A DNA stretch of 63,723 nt from Acidobacteriota bacterium (lineage in GTDB: Bacteria; Acidobacteriota; CAIWXX01), in assembly GCA_016191015.1 (NCBI GenBank), contig JACPPM010000238.1, positions 1 to 63,723 of the forward strand. Direction: 5' to 3'. Each line of letters starts with the position of its first letter. Position 1 is the first letter of the stretch. The notes beneath the pieces were generated by a model. That model was given only the letters and a program-made list of their open reading frames with translations. It ran no database searches and was not told where the DNA came from. Below are positions 26,976 to 36,169 of this stretch, piece by piece. A program made the position numbers and the translations under genes.

Positions 26976-29429
26976 GTGGATCAGGCGCATGTGAGCCCGA
27001 AGGTGCATGAGGCTCTCGCGGAGCTTCAACAGTACCTCTCCGACGCGATCGCACCCCTCGTCGTGACGGATTCGATCGCGACGCTTCTGAAGTGCCCACC
27101 GAGCCTGGTCGCCTCCGAGATCCAGGCGTGGTCTGCGAACCAGTACCGGCGACAGGGCGCCAGCGTGCCCGTGTCTGATTACCTTTACCACGCCTACCGG
27201 AAGCTCTTCCTCATGGGGGAGTTCGATCTGGTTCCCCAGGAGACATTGCGTGCCTACCTCGGCTCGCTCAAGGCGATTCTGATCGAATTTTGCCCGCCTG
27301 AGGATCGCGAGCTGCTCCTGACGAACATGAACAATCTCGGGGAAACGGAGACGGCCACAGCCGCGCCGGCGCTCTATGTCCACCGGCAGGCCGCCCCCGA
27401 GCGCGCCATGGCTTCCAGCTTGCCCACGGCTGCGCCCATCCAGGTAGTCCAGGCGGATCGCAGGCTGGGTCTCCTCCTCGATCGCATCGAGCAGCAGCTA
27501 CCGCTAGCTGCGGAACGCGCGCAGGGTGAATCGCCGGCTGGAGCGGACCTTGTGTCGCAGGTGTTGGCGATGGTGGCTGGAAGTGCCAAGAGCAGCGCCG
27601 AGCTTCAGCAGTATCGCGACCGACTGGCCCGTCTTGGAGTCAGCGCTTCGATGTCGGACATTATCCGCACATTGGGGCAGAGCCTGCCGGACTGGTCGGC
27701 GCTTCAGACTGCGCCTGCGGCGGGCGGCGCGACGCCAACACGCGACGACAGCCCGGTCGAAGCCATGCATCGGATCGTGTCGTTGGAAGAGGATCCGGTT
27801 GAGACGGCCAAGAGGCTGTTTGAAATGATCCAGTCGGCGGTCGAACAATTCAACGCGGGCGCGCTCGCGCGGGCCGCCACCATCCTCGTCCTGAGCGCAA
27901 GAATCATTGCGGAGAAGAAGTTGACGCCGTCGGTGATCGAAGGAATCCAGCTTCGGGCGCGAGCGTCCCTCGATTCGCATCGTCTCCGCCAGTTCGCAGA
28001 GGACGCGAGGCAGCACGTCCTGCTCCAGAAGGTGCTGGGCTTCTTCCCCACTCTGTCTGTGACCGCGCTTCTGGGCGAGTTGCACTCCGAGCAGACGCGC
28101 GATCGGCGCCGGTTGCTCCTAGCCCTCCTTGCCTGCCACGGCGCGGCAGCGCGTCCTGAGGTTCTGGCGCGACTGGAGGAGTCGGCCGTGGGGTTCGGAG
28201 ATGGCGACTGGCATTTCCAGAGGAATCTCCTGACTCTGCTCCGGCGTATCCCTGCACCGCTGGACATTCCGCCCGACGCGGAAATCGATCTGGCTGTTCG
28301 GTTGACGGAGCCGGGTCATCCGATCGGTCTCGTGAAGGAGGCGGTTGCGAATCTGGGGCAGCTCAAGCACGAGCGAGCGGAGAGCGTTCTCATTCAGAGA
28401 CTCGAAGGTTACGAGTATCTCATGCTGAAGCCCGACGAGGCGCCCTACAGTGTCGACGAGCTAGGGGCGATACTCGACCGCATCGCGGGCACGCTGGCTC
28501 GATCGCGCTCGACGCGCGGCCGTCGCTTCGTGCTCGATCATGCACTGAAGCGCCAGCCGAAGCTCGGCAACACGCTCGCGCGCCTGTCCGATCTCGGCGC
28601 TCAAGATCTCTCGGATGACGAGGAGGTGGTCGGAAGGCTTCTGGAGGCACTACGCGCCGAGCTTCCGCGTCGAGTCCTTGGCCTCGCGCTTCCCAAGCAC
28701 AGCCAGCGCGCGCTCAGCCTGATCGCGGCGCTCTCGGCGACGAGGACGCCCGAGGTCATGTCGAGCTTGAAGGAGATCGCCGAGCGGTTTCCGGCGGAAA
28801 AGCTGGGGCGAGCGGCGGCGAGGGCGCTGGAGGGACCCGAAGGAGCTTTCAGGATCGCCCGCACTTCCGACGCCAGCCTCTCGGGAGATCTCGGATTGTT
28901 CGGGCTGCCGGCTTTGTTGCAGAACTTGAGCAACTCCGCGGCGACGGGGACCCTCGGGCTGTTGAATCCGAGTGGCGCAACGCTGTCGACCATCGCGTTC
29001 GAGAACGGAAAGGTCACCGGGTGTCACTCCGGGCACCTCACGGGAGTGGACGCGCTGTATCAGCTCTTCGAACGGCCGGAGCCGGGCACGTTCACGTTCG
29101 CGTCGAGGAAGAGTGAGGAGGCAAGCGGCGTGGCGCCCAACGTGCCGCCCACCAACATCATCCCACTGATGCTCGAAGGCATGCGCCGCTACGACGAATT
29201 CCGGCAGGCGTGCGCCATCGTACCCGACGATGGGAAGTTCGAGGCAACCGGAGTGAAGGGGTCTGGATACGCAGGCGAACGCGACCGCGATTTGCAGCGA
29301 ACCGTGCTGAAGAGAGCAACGACCGGGGCGACAGCCCACGCGTGTGAAACCGATCTCCCGGCGGACTCCTACCGGATCCGCAGACTACTCGTGCACTGGG
29401 TCGAACAAGGGGCGCTGCGGCTGGTCTGA
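26976..29429 (+). CDS. HEAT-repeat protein with C-terminal DUF4388 (PATAN) domain
   Basis: The track ORF starts at ATG 26952, but a strong GAAGGAGGA lies inside its first codons and is correctly spaced for the GTG at 26976 (VDQAHVSPKV). That gives about 817 aa. The middle ~330-620 is alpha-helical HEAT-like repeats. DUF4388 follows (LSGDLGLFGLPALLQNLSNSAATGTLGLLN, FENGKVTGCHSGHLTGVDALYQLF, ~640-740). PATAN/DUF4388 domains mediate protein contacts in signalling and gliding/polarity systems (known from Deltaproteobacteria and cyanobacteria). It is probably cytoplasmic. A weak promoter (ATGACC-18-TAAGAT, 26919-26948) precedes it. The function is unknown. Confidence 0.8.
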   Translation: MDQAHVSPKVHEALAELQQYLSDAIAPLVVTDSIATLLKCPPSLVASEIQAWSANQYRRQGASVPVSDYLYHAYRKLFLMGEFDLVPQETLRAYLGSLKAILIEFCPPEDRELLLTNMNNLGETETATAAPALYVHRQAAPERAMASSLPTAAPIQVVQADRRLGLLLDRIEQQLPLAAERAQGESPAGADLVSQVLAMVAGSAKSSAELQQYRDRLARLGVSASMSDIIRTLGQSLPDWSALQTAPAAGGATPTRDDSPVEAMHRIVSLEEDPVETAKRLFEMIQSAVEQFNAGALARAATILVLSARIIAEKKLTPSVIEGIQLRARASLDSHRLRQFAEDARQHVLLQKVLGFFPTLSVTALLGELHSEQTRDRRRLLLALLACHGAAARPEVLARLEESAVGFGDGDWHFQRNLLTLLRRIPAPLDIPPDAEIDLAVRLTEPGHPIGLVKEAVANLGQLKHERAESVLIQRLEGYEYLMLKPDEAPYSVDELGAILDRIAGTLARSRSTRGRRFVLDHALKRQPKLGNTLARLSDLGAQDLSDDEEVVGRLLEALRAELPRRVLGLALPKHSQRALSLIAALSATRTPEVMSSLKEIAERFPAEKLGRAAARALEGPEGAFRIARTSDASLSGDLGLFGLPALLQNLSNSAATGTLGLLNPSGATLSTIAFENGKVTGCHSGHLTGVDALYQLFERPEPGTFTFASRKSEEASGVAPNVPPTNIIPLMLEGMRRYDEFRQACAIVPDDGKFEATGVKGSGYAGERDRDLQRTVLKRATTGATAHACETDLPADSYRIRRLLVHWVEQGALRLV

Positions 29430-29471
29430 GAAGAGGACGCAGCACCTGTCGCGGCCCGGACATTCCCAATG

Positions 29472-29634
29472 TCCGTGCGAAACTACAGATGGCGCAGATT
29501 TCCGCGCGGACTACGCAGATTCTTCCGGCATTCAACCGACGAGCAACGTGCTCCTCACTCCCAGGTCGGCGCGAAGCAATCGGCGACATCTGCGAATGAA
29601 TCTGTGCAATCTGCGGTTCCCGGGACTTTGCCGT
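29472..29634 (-). repeat. Family B1 interspersed repeat, inverted copy
   Basis: On the minus strand it runs from TACGGCAAAGTCCCGGGAAC through CAGATT-type periodic units and GAGTGAGGAGCACGTTGCTC to a final CGCACGG. It matches 35890-36058 and 63549-63723 (plus strand) along about 160 nt with few changes. The gap 29430-29811 otherwise holds only a possible GC-rich end at 29690-29740; no gene was seen. Confidence 0.8.
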
Positions 29635-29811
29635 ACACCTGGTACTACGCTCCATAGCGCCTTCGATTTGGGCTATTCATGGCAGGCTTGGGAGAAGCTT
29701 CGATCGTGTGTCGGTCCCGCGAAGAGCGACAGTGTTCTGCCGTTGGTCACCCATGATGGCCTTTTCCTGCCCGGGTCACTGAGAAGAAGGAGGGTAACAC
29801 GGCAGCGGTGA

Positions 29812-30282
29812 TCAATACGCCCGCCGGTCGGCGCGCGCGGTCCACTCGCGAAACAGCTCCAGACAATTCCCCCTCATGAAGTCTCCTTCCACCTCCACGG
29901 GGCTGTTGCCGAGCTGTTTCATGCGCTGGTTTGGAATGGTCAGCTCGCTGAATCCACAGCCCTGCGCGTCCTCGATGCACGAGCCGAAGATGATCTTCGA
30001 GATCCTTGCCCAATGGCACGCGGCAAAACACATGGGGCAAGGCTCGCATGTCGAGTAGATCACGCTGCCGGAGAGGTCGATCGTACTCAGCCGCGCACAC
30101 GCATCGCGAATGGCGCTCACCTCGGCGTGTGCCGTGATATCGCTGCCGGACCAGACCAGATTGTGCGAACACGCCAGCACCTCGCCGGCGCTCACGATGC
30201 ACGCCCCGAAGGGGGACTGCCCCTTCCCGATCCCCTCCCGCGCTTTCGCTATCGCCATCCTCATGAATCGCTCGTCGGCCAT
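29812..30282 (-). CDS. Nucleoside/base deaminase, guanine deaminase-like
   Basis: The 156-aa protein belongs to the cytidine/deoxycytidylate deaminase superfamily. It shows the zinc-binding HAEVSAI (His ligand and catalytic Glu) and STCEPCPMCFAAC (two Cys ligands), with PFGACIV before them. Overall length and the FMRGNCLELFREW tail resemble GuaD-type guanine deaminases; the tRNA adenosine deaminase TadA is the alternative. It starts 5 nt after the kinase stop on the same strand, so it is probably co-transcribed. Confidence 0.82.
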   Translation of the reverse strand: MADERFMRMAIAKAREGIGKGQSPFGACIVSAGEVLACSHNLVWSGSDITAHAEVSAIRDACARLSTIDLSGSVIYSTCEPCPMCFAACHWARISKIIFGSCIEDAQGCGFSELTIPNQRMKQLGNSPVEVEGDFMRGNCLELFREWTARADRRAY

Positions 30283-30287
30283 ATTGT

Positions 30288-33200
30288 CTACTTTCCACCT
30301 CTCAGCGCGGCTGCTTTGCGTGCGATCAACAGGAAGCTCGCCTCGCGCGCCTCTTTCTCCAGCTTTTCGAGCCGACTCCGTCCCGACGCTCGCGCGCCCG
30401 CGGCGATCTCGGTTTCGCCCATGGCGAGCGTCGCGTTCAGCTCAATCGAGACGAGCCCCGCGCGCGCGGCCTCGTCGATCACGCTCTGAAGAAGCTGCAG
30501 CGATACTCCGTGATCGCCCGCGGCCGCGCGCACACCCGCCTCGGCCAGCCGCACCTGCAGTCGCACCAGGAGGTCCTGGCTCCGGTTGGTGAGGGACTTC
30601 GACTTCATCATGGCGCTTCTCGCCTCTGCGGTCTTGCCCATCGCAGCCTGGGCACGCGCCCGCGTCGCCTCGGCAAGAGCGTGCAGATCCGCAATCTTTT
30701 CGCTCTCGAATTCAGCCGCAGCGGCCGCAGCGTCCGAAGCCGCGGCAGCCAGTGCCCCCTCCTCAAACGACAGACCGGCCAGGGCTAGGCGACTGTCGGC
30801 GATCGACCCCTTCTCGGCTATCTGCGTGCGAAGCGAAAGCGCTTCTTCATGGGCGCGCCGCGCACCTGCGATGTCCCCCTGGGCCAGCAAAACCTCGCCG
30901 ATCCCGTACAGATCGAATGCGCAGTAGCTCAGAGCGCCCATCTCCCGGCACACAGCGAGGGACTGGTCGTACTGTCTTCGCGCTTCCGCCAGATCGCCTC
31001 GGACGTAGGCGATGTCGGCGAGGTTGGTCTGCGCCACGGCGATCCCTTCCTTCTCCCCTATCTCACGATAGACCGACTCAGCCTCGACGAGCATCTTTGT
31101 GGCTCCGCCCAGATCCCCCCTGGCCCGAAGCACGTTTGCGATGTTGGTGAGGCCCCCCGCGAGGCCGCTCTTGTCGCCCGCCTGGCGGTAGATGGCGAGC
31201 GATTTCTCATACGCTTTCTGCGCCTCCACCAAATCCCCGGTGGTCTTGTGGACGACGCCGATCAGATTCAGCTCCCACGCCGCGCCGAGGCGGTCGCCGA
31301 TCTCTTCGTACGTCGCCACGGATTCCTCGAGCAGAGTCATGGCCGCTGCGAGGTTTCCCCTCGAAAGGTGGACGCTGGCCACGTTGCCCAGAGCCAGAGC
31401 GATGCTGCCTTTGTCGCCCGTCTCCCGGTACGTCGCCAGAACTTGCTCAAACGCCTTCTGCGCCTCCTCGCGATGGCCCCTGTCGTCGAGCACGGTGGCA
31501 ACGTTGTTCAGCGCCCACGCCGCGCCGGCGCGGTCGCCCGCATCCAGGAAGATCTTCTGCGCCTGGCTGGCGGCCCGCGTCGCGGCGTCCAGGTCACCGA
31601 GGTTCCTCCACGCCACACCCTCGGCCAGCCGCGCGCGCGCCAGCAGCAGCCGGGCACCACGGACCTCGGCCTTCCGCGCAGCCCGCCCCGCCGCCTCCTG
31701 CTGCCGTTTGTAGTCCGACATCCCACGTGCCGCGGACGATTCCACAAGATCAATCCTCGGATCGTCCCGATCGGGAGGTGCGAGCTTCCGCAGTGTGGCC
31801 ACGGTCGCCAGAGCGGCGGGCACGTTCTCGGCCTTGATCTGCGCCTCGGCGAGACGCAGGCCGTATTCCAGATTGGACGGAGCCACCTTGAACAGCGCCT
31901 CATATGTTTCCATCGCTTCGGTCCACTGATTGGAAATGCTCCAGTAACGCGCCCCGACCACGAGGCGATCGGTGTCGGGGAGCGAATCCGAGAGCTCCAT
32001 CGCGAGCTTCGCTTCGGCGGCCGCCTTGTTCGCATACCCCTGTGCGGACCATGCTTCGGCTAGTGCGGCGTGGATGAGAGGATGATGGGGATCGGCGGTG
32101 ACGGCCACCTCGAGCAGGTCCCGGGCACCGAGTGCGTCGTAGAGTCGCAGCTTGGCGAGTCCCTCGGAGTAATATCGCGCGACGACCGGATCGGCCGGGA
32201 GAGACGATCGGAGGCGGGCCGTCTGATCTTCAGTCAGCTCGCCGGCGCCCAGTTTTCTGCGTAGCTCAACGCCGGCCTGAGCGATGATCTGGAAAAGGTC
32301 TCTCTGGCTTCCGACGGCCGGCACGGCCGCAAGCGTTTCGCCCGTCCCTGCATGCGTCAAGCGGATGTCCACGCGGAGAGACGGGCCGGCGGAATCAGCC
32401 AGTGCGACGTACGATCCGCCGACGACCAGATCGACGCCGAGGTCGGCGCGGATCCGGCCGAGCGTCTGGCGCGACGGGCTGTCAGCATCCGCCAGCGCAA
32501 GCTCGCGCGTCATTCGCGCGATGTCCTCTCCGGGGATCACGCGGACGTGGCCGCCGGCGGCGAGCTCAGTCGAGAGCATTTCCGAGAGGGCGGTCGAGAG
32601 CCACGCCGACTCAGGCTGGCCCGTGCTGTTCTTGAAGCCGAGAATCGCCACAGCCCGCAACGGGGTCGCATCCGACAGCGCATCGGGGGTGGGATGGCGG
32701 AGGCTGAGGAAGAGGAGAACGGCGGTGACGGCGGCGAGCAATGCAGCTCCCGCGACGGCAGCGGTCCCCAGCCGCGTTCGCCGGAGCGTCCGCAGAGGCC
32801 ATCGCTGAACCGGCGTCGGCGCCACGTCACCGGCCAGTGACCGCGTGACGTCGACCGCGCTCGGGAACCGCGCAGTCGGATTGCGGGCCAGGCAGCGGAG
32901 GATGGCCGACTCCCACCGCTCCGGGAGTTCCGGGACGTATGAGCGCGGCGGCGGTGGATCCGAGTGGAGACGTCTGGTGGCCGCGACGAGGGGGGTGTCG
33001 CCAGTGAAAGGCAGCTCGCCCGTGACCATCTCGTAGACGACGACACCGAGCGCATAGACATCGGCGGCGGCGGTGGCGGTCGCGCCCACGACCTGCTCGG
33101 GAGCCATGTACGCAGCAGTGCCGAGGATGGTGCCGACTCCGGTCAGAGCCGAGGCGAGGTCGCCTGCGGCGGCGGTGCGCGCGAGACCGAAATCGGTGAT

Positions 33201-33845
33201 CACGGCGCGCGTTTCGGTTTCGCCCAGGCGTGGCGGCACAAGCATCACATTTCCGGATTTGAAGTCCCGGTGGATGACGCCTGCATTGTGCGCAGCAGCG
33301 AGGCCTGCGGCGAGCTGGGCGATGATCGGGAAGGAATCGATTGGTGTCATGTGGTGGACTTTGGTGAGTCGCTCCGCGAGGCTTTCCCCCTCGAGCAGCT
33401 CCATCGTCAGGAAGGTGATCTCCTGAGGCGCGTTGGCCGACCCCTCCTTGAGGGGACACCAATGGCGGCCGATGTCGAAGATCCGACAGACGTTCGGGTG
33501 CGAGATCTTGCGCGCGAGGTTGATCTCACGCTTGAAGCGTTCGATCAGCTCCTCGCTCCGATCACCGGCAATGTCCGTCCGGATTGTCTTCAGAGCGATT
33601 CGTTCGCCGAGCTCCTGGTCGACCACTTCGAACACTTCCCCCATCCCGCCCCGCCCGAGAACACGGATCACGCGGTAGCGCCCGGCCACAAGCTCGCCAG
33701 GTTCGAAAACCGGCGCCCGGCGCCCAGGAGAGACGGCCGGCCCACCCACGGGCGAACCCACGGGCTCCGGCAGCGGGCCTACCTCATCGCGCCACGGTAC
33801 GGTGGCCTCGGGGTTCAGATGCGGCTCTCCCTTCTCCTTAGCCAC
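30288..33845 (-). CDS. Transmembrane Ser/Thr protein kinase with CsgG-like and TPR domains
   Basis: The 1185-aa protein carries a eukaryotic-like kinase domain at ~55-330: LGRGGMGEVFEVV, ALKTI, HRDFKSGN (Phe where Leu is usual), DFGLA and MAPEQV. One TM helix follows at ~360-382 (AAVAGAALLAAVTAVLLFLSL). The outer part holds a CsgG/TolB-like domain (VAILGFKNSTGQPESAWLSTALSEML) and at least ten TPR repeats at ~590-1150 (NNVATVLDDRGHREEAQKAFEQVLATYRETGD). This architecture is typical of Acidobacteriota. The start is GTG at 33845, with no strong ribosome site. Confidence 0.93.
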   Translation of the reverse strand: MAKEKGEPHLNPEATVPWRDEVGPLPEPVGSPVGGPAVSPGRRAPVFEPGELVAGRYRVIRVLGRGGMGEVFEVVDQELGERIALKTIRTDIAGDRSEELIERFKREINLARKISHPNVCRIFDIGRHWCPLKEGSANAPQEITFLTMELLEGESLAERLTKVHHMTPIDSFPIIAQLAAGLAAAHNAGVIHRDFKSGNVMLVPPRLGETETRAVITDFGLARTAAAGDLASALTGVGTILGTAAYMAPEQVVGATATAAADVYALGVVVYEMVTGELPFTGDTPLVAATRRLHSDPPPPRSYVPELPERWESAILRCLARNPTARFPSAVDVTRSLAGDVAPTPVQRWPLRTLRRTRLGTAAVAGAALLAAVTAVLLFLSLRHPTPDALSDATPLRAVAILGFKNSTGQPESAWLSTALSEMLSTELAAGGHVRVIPGEDIARMTRELALADADSPSRQTLGRIRADLGVDLVVGGSYVALADSAGPSLRVDIRLTHAGTGETLAAVPAVGSQRDLFQIIAQAGVELRRKLGAGELTEDQTARLRSSLPADPVVARYYSEGLAKLRLYDALGARDLLEVAVTADPHHPLIHAALAEAWSAQGYANKAAAEAKLAMELSDSLPDTDRLVVGARYWSISNQWTEAMETYEALFKVAPSNLEYGLRLAEAQIKAENVPAALATVATLRKLAPPDRDDPRIDLVESSAARGMSDYKRQQEAAGRAARKAEVRGARLLLARARLAEGVAWRNLGDLDAATRAASQAQKIFLDAGDRAGAAWALNNVATVLDDRGHREEAQKAFEQVLATYRETGDKGSIALALGNVASVHLSRGNLAAAMTLLEESVATYEEIGDRLGAAWELNLIGVVHKTTGDLVEAQKAYEKSLAIYRQAGDKSGLAGGLTNIANVLRARGDLGGATKMLVEAESVYREIGEKEGIAVAQTNLADIAYVRGDLAEARRQYDQSLAVCREMGALSYCAFDLYGIGEVLLAQGDIAGARRAHEEALSLRTQIAEKGSIADSRLALAGLSFEEGALAAAASDAAAAAAEFESEKIADLHALAEATRARAQAAMGKTAEARSAMMKSKSLTNRSQDLLVRLQVRLAEAGVRAAAGDHGVSLQLLQSVIDEAARAGLVSIELNATLAMGETEIAAGARASGRSRLEKLEKEAREASFLLIARKAAALRGGK

Positions 33846-33914
33846 GCCCAGGAGCCACCCTCATCTCCTGTCCCCGTCAGTCTGGCATTCTGCATCTTGC
33901 ATTGTGGCTGCTCA

Positions 33915-34036
33915 GGTCAGGTAGGGCACACCACAAAATGCGCAAAATGCGCAGAAGTCACAAATGTTCAATACCTCTTCATCATCCATTCCTTCTGTGC
34001 CTTTTGCGCGTTCTGTGCCTTCTGTGGTTAGCCTGC
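33915..34036. repeat. Family A repeat with periodic inverted arms
   Basis: The left arm (ACCACAAAATGCGCAAAATGCGC) and right arm (TGCCTTTTGCGCGTTCTGTG, TTCTGTGGT) are inverted, about 40 nt apart, with 9-10-nt periodicity. It lies between the kinase start and the amidohydrolase stop (both minus strand). Confidence 0.7.
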
Positions 34037-34065
34037 CTGAGTAGTTACTTTGCATTTCTCATTTT

Positions 34066-35769
34066 TCATTTGGCCGTCGGGCCCGCCCACTCCGGGACCT
34101 CATACACCGACTTGCCCTCAAACAGTGTGCACAGCACCTTCACCTCACTGATCTCGGCCGGCGAAATCTCGAACAGATTCCTCGACAACACGATCAGGTC
34201 GGCTGATTTTCCCGCCTCGATGGACCCCGTTTCCTTCTCTCTGAAACTGGCGAAGGCGCTGCCGATGGTGTAGGCGGCGAGGGCTGTCTGGAGGTCGAGG
34301 CGCTCCTCGGGGTAGAACGGCCGATCGCTCGCGCGCGGCCCTTCCGGATCCTGCCGCGTCACCGCGACTTCGATTCCTTCGAGCGGATTCACGGATGATA
34401 CCGACCAGTCGCTGCCCATCGCCATCAGAGCGCCGGTCTGATGGATGCTCCCGAGCGGATACACCCATCGCATTCGATCCGGGCCGAGCTTCGGGACTGT
34501 CAGCTCGGTGATGTAACTGTCTGCGTAGGCCCAGATCGGCTGGAATACCGGGATGACGGGGATCCTTGCAAAACGCGGGATGTCGGCGGGATCGATCAGC
34601 TCGAGGTGGGCGATCAGCGGCCTCGCGTCGCGCGGGCCATTGGCGCGGCGAGCCTCCTCGAGGGCGGTGAGGGAAGCGCGGATGGCACGGTCGCCGATCG
34701 CGTGGAAGTGGACCTGGAACTGCTCGCGATCGAGCCACGCGACGAGCGGATTCAGCTTCTCGGGCTCCCAATTGAGAGAGCCGGCGTCGCCGTCCCGCCC
34801 GAGATACGGTTTTAGGAGGGCCGCCGTTGCCGGTTCGATGACGCCGTCTTCGAAGATCTTGACAGCGGTTGCCTGGAAGTACTTGCCGTGGTACTGGCGG
34901 CGGAGCCTCTTCAGCCTCTCGATCTGCTCGACCGGCTGCATCGGATCGGCATAGAGGGCCGTGATCGCCCGGACTGTGAGGCCCCCCGTACGCTCGACCT
35001 CCGCGTACGCCTTCAATTCATCCTCCGTCACGCTGGCATCGTGGAACCCGGTGATGCCGAAGCCGTTCATGATCCGGACGGCCCTTCTCAGCCCGACCAC
35101 ACGCTCTTCGAGGGTGGAGGCGGGGGCCATCTTATAGACAAGGTCGATCGCGCTTTCGCGGAGTGTCCCTGTCGGCTCGCCGCCCGCACTTCGCTCAATT
35201 CTCCCGTCCTCCGGGTCGGTCGTGCTTCGCGTGACTCCCGCGATTTCCAGCGCCTTGGAGTTCGCCCATGCCGAGTGTCCGTCGGCTGAAGTCAGGAGTA
35301 CGGGGCGATCCGGCACGATCGCGTCCAGCCACTCTTTGCGCGGGTTGGCGTCGCGAAACGTGGGGAGCTGCCAGTTGCTGCCGAGGACCCAGGCGAGCGC
35401 AGGGTGCTCAGCGGCATACTGCTTCACTGTCGCGAGAATCCCTTCCAAGGTGCTCGCGTCGGTCAGAGCGCACTGGCCAAGCTCGACTCCGGCGCTGAGC
35501 GGGTGAACGTGGGCATCGATGAAGGAAGGCATGACGAAGCGGCCCGCGAGATCGATCGTGCGCGTGCCGTCGGCGATCCACGATCGCACGCCCGAGTCGT
35601 CACCGACGTACACGATCTGCCCGTCCGTGATCGCGATCGAGTCGGCCCAGGATCGCGCAGCATCCATCGTATAGATCTTCCCGTGCTGCAGGACCAGATC
35701 GGCCTTCGAGGTCGACACGCCGGCGGCCACGAGCCCCGGAAACAGCAGTAGCGTGATGAGGGATTTCAC
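34066..35769 (-). CDS. Exported amidohydrolase, YtcJ-like
   Basis: The start GTG at 35769 (VKSLITLLLFPGLVAAG) is chosen because AGGAG lies 10 nt upstream and a signal peptide follows. That gives 567 aa. The amidohydrolase-3 family is shown by LAGRFVMPSFIDAHVHP (metal-binding HxH), FEDGVIEP, the HFHAIGDRAI His and the GSDWSVSSVNPLEGI Asp. Such enzymes hydrolyse amide or cyclic C-N bonds; the substrate is unknown. The signal peptide suggests periplasmic action. The YTMDAARSWADSIAI N-terminal urease-like beta region is intact. Confidence 0.88.
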   Translation of the reverse strand: MKSLITLLLFPGLVAAGVSTSKADLVLQHGKIYTMDAARSWADSIAITDGQIVYVGDDSGVRSWIADGTRTIDLAGRFVMPSFIDAHVHPLSAGVELGQCALTDASTLEGILATVKQYAAEHPALAWVLGSNWQLPTFRDANPRKEWLDAIVPDRPVLLTSADGHSAWANSKALEIAGVTRSTTDPEDGRIERSAGGEPTGTLRESAIDLVYKMAPASTLEERVVGLRRAVRIMNGFGITGFHDASVTEDELKAYAEVERTGGLTVRAITALYADPMQPVEQIERLKRLRRQYHGKYFQATAVKIFEDGVIEPATAALLKPYLGRDGDAGSLNWEPEKLNPLVAWLDREQFQVHFHAIGDRAIRASLTALEEARRANGPRDARPLIAHLELIDPADIPRFARIPVIPVFQPIWAYADSYITELTVPKLGPDRMRWVYPLGSIHQTGALMAMGSDWSVSSVNPLEGIEVAVTRQDPEGPRASDRPFYPEERLDLQTALAAYTIGSAFASFREKETGSIEAGKSADLIVLSRNLFEISPAEISEVKVLCTLFEGKSVYEVPEWAGPTAK

Positions 35770-35889
35770 AGAGCACAACTCCTGATTTGGTGTCGTCGAC
35801 ACGCGATCCAGTTTATCCATTTCGGGGGTCGGGCGATAGGGTGGCCGGACGACCCCAGGGGTTCCGCGGCGCCGGAGGCGCGACAAGAC

Positions 35890-36058
35890 TACGGCAAAGC
35901 CCGGAAACCGCAGATTTCACAGATTGACTCGCAGATGTCGCCGATTGCTTCGCCCCGACCCGAGAGTGAGGAGCAAGTTGCTCGTCGGTTGAATGCTGGA
36001 AGAATCTGCGTAATCTGCGCGGAAATCTGCGCCATCTGCGGTTTTGCACGGAACGGCC
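35890..36058 (+). repeat. Family B1 interspersed repeat, copy 2
   Basis: It runs from TACGGCAAAGCCCGGAAACC through periodic CAGATT units, GAGTGAGGAGCAAGTTGCTC and TTGAATGCTGGAAG to TGCACGGAACGGCC. It is nearly identical to 63549-63723 and inverted relative to 29472-29634. It fills the divergent gap between the amidohydrolase and the binding-protein gene; ORFs across it are spurious. Confidence 0.85.
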
Positions 36059-36133
36059 TCGCCCGAGTCGGCGCCTCGACTTTGCCGCAGCCCTGGGAGG
36101 CGCGAAAGAACCCCTGGACTATGGCGCGCTCGA

Positions 36134-36162
36134 TTGACCTCCTGTGGATCGGCTCCTATACT
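36134..36162 (+). promoter_or_regulatory. Promoter TTGACC-17-TATACT giving a leaderless transcript
   Basis: TTGACC (36134-36139) and TATACT (36157-36162) are separated by exactly 17 nt. The -10 box ends 7 nt before the ATG at 36170, so transcription should begin at or within a base or two of the start codon. No ribosome site precedes that ATG. Confidence 0.65.
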
Positions 36163-36169
36163 GGTCGGC